From positions 62,001 through 126,000 of the forward strand of contig JBKAHA010000003.1 of NCBI GenBank assembly GCA_046290675.1: a stretch of DNA of 64,000 bases. Reading direction: 5' to 3'. The position numbers were made by a program, and so were the translations under genes. Under the pieces are notes generated by a model. It saw only the letters and a list, made by a program, of their open reading frames with translations, was not told the origin of the DNA and ran no database searches. Positions within the stretch are counted from its first letter, which is position 1. Every line of letters begins with the position of its first letter. This document shows positions 59,300 through 64,000 of the stretch, in pieces. This stretch comes from Aureliella sp046290675. Lineage in GTDB: Bacteria > Planctomycetota > Planctomycetia > Pirellulales > Pirellulaceae.

Positions 59300-60364
59300 T
59301 TACACGAATCGTAGGCAGAGTTGCTCAAGCGCACTGATCGCACGAGCGGGTTGGGAATGGGAGCCTTTGATCTGCAGGTCCAGTTCGAGCAACCAATCGC
59401 TAAGTTTGCTTGCACGACGTAACCCCATCCTTCTGAGCCGCTGCTCTGCGAGCTTGGCGTCTGGCCCCCAGAAACCGCATTTGCCAATCGCGACCTGAGC
59501 CGAGATCTGCTGTCCGGTTCGTTTGCCTTGAAGAATCAAGTGCGCGGCTTTCGCAAAACGTCGCAGGCTCCAAGAAACTTGCGGAACCACTGCGGCCGGA
59601 TGTTCGCCGGCAGCGAAAACTTTGTCGAGCTGCTCTAATGCCTCCGCGACTCGGCCGTCGGCGATCGAGTCGGCGATTTCCCACATGGTTCGAGTGCGCC
59701 AGCTACCGATGTTCTCACGGATAGCTTCCTCAGTCAGCGTGCCGTCTTCATTGGCGTAGAGCGAAAGCTTGCTTAGCTCCTGGTGCAGCAATCCACAGTC
59801 GGTGCCAACCGCCTCCACGATCTGAGCTATCTGCGGCTTGGTGGCATGCAGCTTGAGCTCCTGTTGGCTCCAAGCCAAAAGCCAATCTTTCAACTTTGGA
59901 ATGCTCGGTGTCTTGCTTCGTGGACCGGAGGTGGGCAACGAGCAAGGTATGCAGGTACCGTGTTTATCGAACAGCTTGAAGAGCTTCGTGTTACTTGGGA
60001 AGCTGCTCAGCTGTAGGATCAGCATGGATGAGTCGGGCGCAGTGGTACACCATTTCTCGAGCTGCGCTCGCGCGTCTTTGACCAGCTTGTCAGCGGCCGT
60101 CACCACCGCGATCCGTCGCGCGGAAGTGTCGAATAGAGACATGGTTGCGAGTTCATCGTGTACATCGATCCACTTGCATTCTTCCCCGTCAAACCGCCGC
60201 ACGTCGTCTGGTTGAACTCCTGCGGATTTTAGTAGCTTGCTGACCGTCTCGCGACGCAAAAAACTATCGTCACCGTAGGCAGCAATGACGACAGGCAGGT
60301 CTCCGAAGGAATCTGGCTTCAGCAGGATGTCAAAACTATGAGTCGTGGCGGCTGACTTTGCCAT
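59300..60364 (-). CDS. holA: DNA polymerase III subunit delta
   Basis: A 354-residue HolA, the clamp-loader delta subunit that opens the beta clamp. The AAA+-like N-terminal domain (VVIAAYGDDSFLRRETVSKL) has the usual RFDGEEC region. The helical middle has TDCGLLHQELSKLSLYANED, and IRENIGSWRTRTMWEIADSI is diagnostic. The C-terminal collar helices have VVPQVSWSLRRFAKAAHLIL. A canonical Walker A is absent, as expected for delta. The ATG is at 60364. It is convergent with the secreted protein gene, 37 bp apart. Confidence 0.94.
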   Translation of the reverse strand: MAKSAATTHSFDILLKPDSFGDLPVVIAAYGDDSFLRRETVSKLLKSAGVQPDDVRRFDGEECKWIDVHDELATMSLFDTSARRIAVVTAADKLVKDARAQLEKWCTTAPDSSMLILQLSSFPSNTKLFKLFDKHGTCIPCSLPTSGPRSKTPSIPKLKDWLLAWSQQELKLHATKPQIAQIVEAVGTDCGLLHQELSKLSLYANEDGTLTEEAIRENIGSWRTRTMWEIADSIADGRVAEALEQLDKVFAAGEHPAAVVPQVSWSLRRFAKAAHLILQGKRTGQQISAQVAIGKCGFWGPDAKLAEQRLRRMGLRRASKLSDWLLELDLQIKGSHSQPARAISALEQLCLRFV

Positions 60365-60442
60365 GTTTGGGTGCTCGAGCTACAAACGAACGGATGAGCA
60401 AACTCTAACGAAGTTCGATCGCAAACGAACGAAGAATCCAAT

Positions 60443-61738
60443 TTAGTGGCGATCCGAGATGCGATACAACGCCTGGTCGGTACGGATCAAAAGGTCGTTC
60501 TCGAGCACAGCGTACGAAGCAAGGGTTCGTTCTTCCATGTCATTGACAGCGATTTGCTTGGGCTCAGAGCCAAGTTCGTAGATCGTGCACTTGCCTTTTT
60601 CATCTGGTAAATAGAGCATGCGGCCGGCGAGCAAGGGCGATGCTGAGAAGTTACCGCCGACTCGCTTCTTCCATAGCTCTTCACCGGAGCTGGCGTCAAA
60701 ACAAATCGCCACACCTTTATCGCTGACCGCAACGATCTGATTGTTGGTCGCAATCAGGGACGGTGTGTGAGATATGCTGTCATCCGATTGCCACCTCAAG
60801 TGAGTCCCCGTAACGTCGCCGGTACCGGTTGGATCGATGGCGAGTAGTTTGGGGCGGTCGTATCCTGTGCAGACGAAGATCAGTCCGGCGTGATAGATCG
60901 GTCGGGGGATCACCGAGTAACCCTCGTAACGCAGCCGCCACAGCTCCTCGCCGGTGGTTGGATCAAGGCTCTGTACCACATTCGAACCGGGCAGAATGAG
61001 CTGCTCGCGGCCTTCGATTTCTCCCAAGTAGGGAGTGCAAAACGAAAAGGTCCTGCGAACTTCCACATTGCGATCGGTCTGCCAAACTATCTCGCCTGTC
61101 TTTTTATCCAGTGCCGTTACTTCGGCGATGTCGCCGCCGTCACGCGAGAAAATTAGCAGGTCGCCCGCGATCGTCGGGGAGCCACCATTGCCGTGGACGG
61201 GCGAATACGAAAGTGAGTCATTGCTCCAAATGACTTCACCACTCGTGCTTAGGCAGGCCGTGCCCTGGTGGCCGAAGTGAACGTATAGCCGTCCGTCCTC
61301 GTGCAGTACTGTAGGGCTGGCATGCGAGTTTTTTCTGTGGATTCGGGGCGCGTCCGCGGGTTGCTGAAACAGCTCAAGCCGCGAAATCAATTCCCCTGAA
61401 GTGGCTGCAACGATGAAGAGCTCCAGTGTGTAGCCTGTCTTGGCTCCGTCTACGTCACCAGCTCCATTTTCGATCGGCACTGCGGCGGTTAGGTAGATGC
61501 GATCATTCACTACGATTGGGCTAGACCAACCTTGTCCCGGCAGCTCCGTCCGCCAAGCGACGTTCTCGGTTGGGGACCATTTCGTCGGAAGCCGATCGGC
61601 TGATGTGATGCCGTCGCGAGTGGGACCGCGAAACGCGGGCCAATCACCCAGAGCTGAGGAGCATCCAATCGCGAGCAGTAATGCAAGAGTTCGAGTGAAC
61701 CAGCTGGGCGAGTGAAAGGTGGTCGTAGTATGCATCAT
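60443..61738 (-). CDS. Secreted PQQ-like beta-propeller protein
   Basis: A 431-residue exported propeller protein. The signal peptide is TRTLALLLAIGCSSALG, and the mature protein starts DWPAFRGPTRDGITSA. PQQ-type blade segments follow (SATSGELISRLELF-type; ALDKKTGEIVWQTDRNVEVR, LDPTTGEELWRLRYEGYSVI, CFDASSGEELWKKRVGGNFS). These proteins are abundant in planctomycetes. Few have shown enzyme activity, and the quinone ligands cannot be confirmed by eye. ATG at 61738 was chosen for the signal peptide, although the frame is open to 62017. It lies 44 bp after serS on the same strand. Confidence 0.9.
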   Translation of the reverse strand: MMHTTTTFHSPSWFTRTLALLLAIGCSSALGDWPAFRGPTRDGITSADRLPTKWSPTENVAWRTELPGQGWSSPIVVNDRIYLTAAVPIENGAGDVDGAKTGYTLELFIVAATSGELISRLELFQQPADAPRIHRKNSHASPTVLHEDGRLYVHFGHQGTACLSTSGEVIWSNDSLSYSPVHGNGGSPTIAGDLLIFSRDGGDIAEVTALDKKTGEIVWQTDRNVEVRRTFSFCTPYLGEIEGREQLILPGSNVVQSLDPTTGEELWRLRYEGYSVIPRPIYHAGLIFVCTGYDRPKLLAIDPTGTGDVTGTHLRWQSDDSISHTPSLIATNNQIVAVSDKGVAICFDASSGEELWKKRVGGNFSASPLLAGRMLYLPDEKGKCTIYELGSEPKQIAVNDMEERTLASYAVLENDLLIRTDQALYRISDRH

Positions 61739-61782
61739 GTAATTCCCATTGGGCGTAATGCAGTTAGCATCCGGAAAACGAC

Positions 61783-63060
61783 TTAGCCGATAACATCTTT
61801 CCCAACCCATGGTTGGAGAACCTTGGGGACTCGTATGGAACCATCCGCTTGCTGGTTGTTTTCGAGCAATGCAATGATGGCTCGGCTGATCGCGATTGCG
61901 GTCCCGTTCAAGGTATGGCAGAAGTGAGTGCCCTTTTCGCCTTTGACTTTGTAGCGGATGTTGAGTCGGCGACCCTGGTAGTCGGTGCAATTCGACGTGC
62001 TGGTTACTTCGCCCCATTCCCCTTCGTCGCCACGGCCTGGCATCCAGGCTTCGAGATCGTACTTGCGGTAGGCTGGACCTCCCAGGTCGCCTGTGGCAGT
62101 ATCCACGATGCGATACGGGATTTCCAAGTCATCGAAGAGTTCGCATTCAATCTCTTTTAGCTCCTCGTGCGTCGATTCGCTCTGGTCCGGCAGCGTGAAG
62201 GCGAACATCTCGATCTTGGTGAACTGGTGGACTCGATAGAGCCCTTTTGAAGCCCGCCCGGCAGCACCCGCCTCCGTCCGGAAACAGTGACTAATTCCGA
62301 CCAGCTTCATGGGAAGTTGCTCGGCCTCTAAGACTTGGTCGGCCATCATGCCGCCCAGCGTGATCTCGGCGGTCGCGACCAAGTTCAGGTCGGTGTTTTC
62401 GATCGAGTAAATCTGTGTTTCTGGACCACGTGGCATGAAGCCGATTCCGTGGAGAATCTGCGTGTGCGCAACGTCGGGAGTGGTGATCGGCGTAAAGCCC
62501 TTCTGAACTAACTTCTGGACAGCGAATTGCTGTAGAGCCAGATCTAGCAAGACGGCATCGTTGCGGAGAAAGTAGAAGCCCGAGCCGGCGACGCGGGCTC
62601 CAGCTTCGAAATCGATCAGGTCATGCTTCTTGCCGAGTTCAAGGTGGTCGAGCGGTTTGAAGTCGAACTTAGGAACAGGTGCTTTTCCAAAGCCGACTTC
62701 CTTGTTGGCCGTGTCATCGTCGCCGTGCGGTGCACTTGGGTGCGTCAGGTTGGGGATGTGAGACTGGATCTCGAGGACCTTTACCTCGAGGTCGTCGTGT
62801 TCTTGCTGCGCAACGTCCTTTTGCTCGCGAAGTGCCCTGCCCTGCTCCTTCAGACTTTCGCGTTCTTCAGGTGAGCCGGCTTTCCCAATCTTCTTGCTCG
62901 TTTCGTTGGCTTGGCGGTTCAGCTCCTGAGCCTCATTCAGCTTTGCCTTCCGCAGCGACTCGAGCTCAATCATTTGATCGATATCAACGCTTGCTCCGCG
63001 GAGCTCGCAATTCCTTTTGACGTCGGCGGCATTTTCGATGATCAGTTTTCGGTCGAGCAT
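61783..63060 (-). CDS. serS: Serine-tRNA ligase
   Basis: A 425-residue class II aminoacyl-tRNA synthetase that charges tRNA-Ser. The N-terminal coiled-coil arm (about 25-105) grips the long variable arm of tRNA-Ser. Motif 2 is FRTEAGAAGRASKGLYRVHQ with FTKIEMF. Motif 3 is HTLNGTAIAISRAIIALLEN. TSTSNCTDYQGRRLNIRY is the serine-site region. Length matches E. coli SerRS. The ATG is at 63060, matching the family start MLDRKLI. It is followed by the propeller gene. Confidence 0.97.
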   Translation of the reverse strand: MLDRKLIIENAADVKRNCELRGASVDIDQMIELESLRKAKLNEAQELNRQANETSKKIGKAGSPEERESLKEQGRALREQKDVAQQEHDDLEVKVLEIQSHIPNLTHPSAPHGDDDTANKEVGFGKAPVPKFDFKPLDHLELGKKHDLIDFEAGARVAGSGFYFLRNDAVLLDLALQQFAVQKLVQKGFTPITTPDVAHTQILHGIGFMPRGPETQIYSIENTDLNLVATAEITLGGMMADQVLEAEQLPMKLVGISHCFRTEAGAAGRASKGLYRVHQFTKIEMFAFTLPDQSESTHEELKEIECELFDDLEIPYRIVDTATGDLGGPAYRKYDLEAWMPGRGDEGEWGEVTSTSNCTDYQGRRLNIRYKVKGEKGTHFCHTLNGTAIAISRAIIALLENNQQADGSIRVPKVLQPWVGKDVIG

Positions 63061-63225
63061 AGAATCGTATTTCGGCTTCGTGTCTGTATGAGTGTTGCAA
63101 GACGATTGCGGCTTAATTCATCCGTAGGCCAGATCGCAAGCGAATTTCTAAGGCAGAGTAAGGTGTGATGAACTGGGTGAAGAGGATTCCCAGGGGGCGG
63201 CTTGGGGGCAATTGGGAATCGAAGG

Positions 63226-64000
63226 TTAACTCTTGACCATGGAGAGCTCATGCCAAAGGTGGCTGCTTGCGCGGATGCCGCGATAGTAGTCTTCGATCTT
63301 GAACTTTTCGTCCGGGCTGTGCGCGCCATCGTCGTTCAAGCCCCATCCGAGTAACAAAACGTCAGCACCTAGTTTCGCGACCATGTCGGCCACAATCGGA
63401 ATGCTTCCGCCTTCACGAATCAGAACGGGCTCTTTTCCGAACGCGGTTGCCACTGCATTCTTGGCTGCGGAAATGAACGGGCTGCTTGGGTCAACGACAA
63501 CGCCGGGGCCTCCGTGCAGGTCAACCAACTCGATCGAGATTCCCGGCGGGGTGTTTTCGCGAACAAATGCCTCAAACTGGCGGGCAACTTCGGCAGGCGT
63601 TTGGTTTGGAACGAGCCGGAAGCTGACTTTCGCACTGGCCTTGGACGGCACGATGGTCTTGCCGCCTTCTCCCTGATAGCCGCCCCACAAACCGTGGACA
63701 TCACAGGTCGGCCTTGCCCATCGACGCTCCAACGTTGTGAAGCCAGACTCGCCTTTGAGTTCCTCAACGCCGAGGTAGTCTGCGAACGCTGCTTCGTCAA
63801 AGTTCAGTTGCTGCCAAGCCTCACGCTCGGAGGGCTCCAACTCGAGTACGCTGTCGTAGAATCCGGGTAATTGGATGCGTCCTTCGTCATCCATCATGCT
63901 GGTCAAGAATTTTGCCAATGCGTTCGCGGGGTTGTTCACCGCACCACCGAAGCTACCTGAATGGAGGTCTTGCTTGGGCCCAGTAAAGTGCAGCTCGAAA
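63226..64000 (-). CDS. M20 family dipeptidase/peptidase, C-terminal part (cut by window edge)
   Basis: The last 257 residues of an M20 zinc peptidase. The start lies beyond the right edge. The frame continues to 64000 without a stop, and contains GPKQDLHSGSFGGAVNNPAN, the dimerisation-domain hallmark. It also has ARPTCDVHGLWGGYQGEGGK, then REGGSIPIVADMV and WGLNDDGAHSPDEKFKIEDY, which supplies a late metal-binding His. The closest known group is the CNDP/dipeptidase type. It likely hydrolyses dipeptides or related amides in the cytosol. The catalytic N-terminal region is not visible. It lies 165 bp upstream of serS. Confidence 0.93.
   Translation of the reverse strand, partial: FELHFTGPKQDLHSGSFGGAVNNPANALAKFLTSMMDDEGRIQLPGFYDSVLELEPSEREAWQQLNFDEAAFADYLGVEELKGESGFTTLERRWARPTCDVHGLWGGYQGEGGKTIVPSKASAKVSFRLVPNQTPAEVARQFEAFVRENTPPGISIELVDLHGGPGVVVDPSSPFISAAKNAVATAFGKEPVLIREGGSIPIVADMVAKLGADVLLLGWGLNDDGAHSPDEKFKIEDYYRGIRASSHLWHELSMVKS

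Noticed and set aside
1..64000. CRISPR arrays, IS elements, prophage or plasmid origins
   Set aside because: No regularly spaced repeats, transposase, integrase, phage structural or replication genes were recognised anywhere.

Overview
This window looks like chromosome from a planctomycete, most likely of the Pirellulaceae. The evidence is gene content. There is a PVC-type haem-binding CxxCH/dehydrogenase protein, two secreted PQQ-type propeller proteins, Zn-ribbon and HEAT/prenyltransferase-fold proteins of planctomycete style, an ExbB/ExbD cluster without a recognisable TonB, a flagellar cluster, and a short RRM protein. Housekeeping genes (alaS, recA, ffh, rpsP, mnmG, holA, serS) are scattered among them. 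I see no IS element, prophage, integrase or CRISPR array. The genus cannot be fixed from this alone.

Layout. 0-9.4 kb: a minus-strand cluster. In transcription order it is a prenyltransferase-fold/HEAT protein, an uncharacterised single-TM protein, ExbB/TolQ, ExbD, a Zn-ribbon-ExbD fusion, a membrane-anchored PQQ propeller, and a translationally coupled secreted protein cut by the left edge. 10.0 kb: tRNA-Phe(GAA). 10.4-13.9 kb: phoR-phoU-phoB (plus), with a two-hairpin leader in front of phoU. 13.9-18.5 kb: surface-glycan genes (two glycosyltransferases, a methyltransferase, an epimerase). 18.7-22.4 kb: an M48-type membrane peptidase, a BON protein, a pentanucleotide microsatellite, thiol peroxidase and an RRM protein. 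22.6-32.5 kb (minus): glutaminyl cyclase-like lipoprotein, alaS, an HtrA-like protease, recA, rpsP and ffh. 32.9-38.5 kb (plus): alkaline phosphatase and the haem-binding dehydrogenase.

38.6-50.4 kb is a flagellar export and basal-body cluster on the minus strand. In transcription order it is fliF, then flhA, an FlhF-like protein lacking GTPase motifs, a FliA/WhiG sigma factor, a divergent FliG, fliH, fliI and fliJ. A sulfotransferase sits on the opposite strand between fliF and flhA. 50.6-54.4 kb: an NhaC-type antiporter, then a histidine kinase and a response regulator with an N-terminal excisionase-like HTH. 54.9-64 kb: mnmG, a large secreted protein of unknown function, holA, a secreted PQQ propeller protein, serS and the C-terminal part of an M20 peptidase cut by the right edge.

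How the parts may work together. The pho genes and the alkaline phosphatase at 32.9 kb are natural partners in phosphate-starvation control, although no pst transporter genes are present. The left cluster looks like a proton-driven envelope machine whose load is unknown. The flagellar genes cover the export ATPase complex and part of the MS-ring and export gate, but flhB, fliPQR and the filament genes are not here. The most unusual items are the FlhF pseudo-GTPase and the truncated FliG, the haem-binding protein with permuted domain order, the Exb cluster, and the phoU leader.
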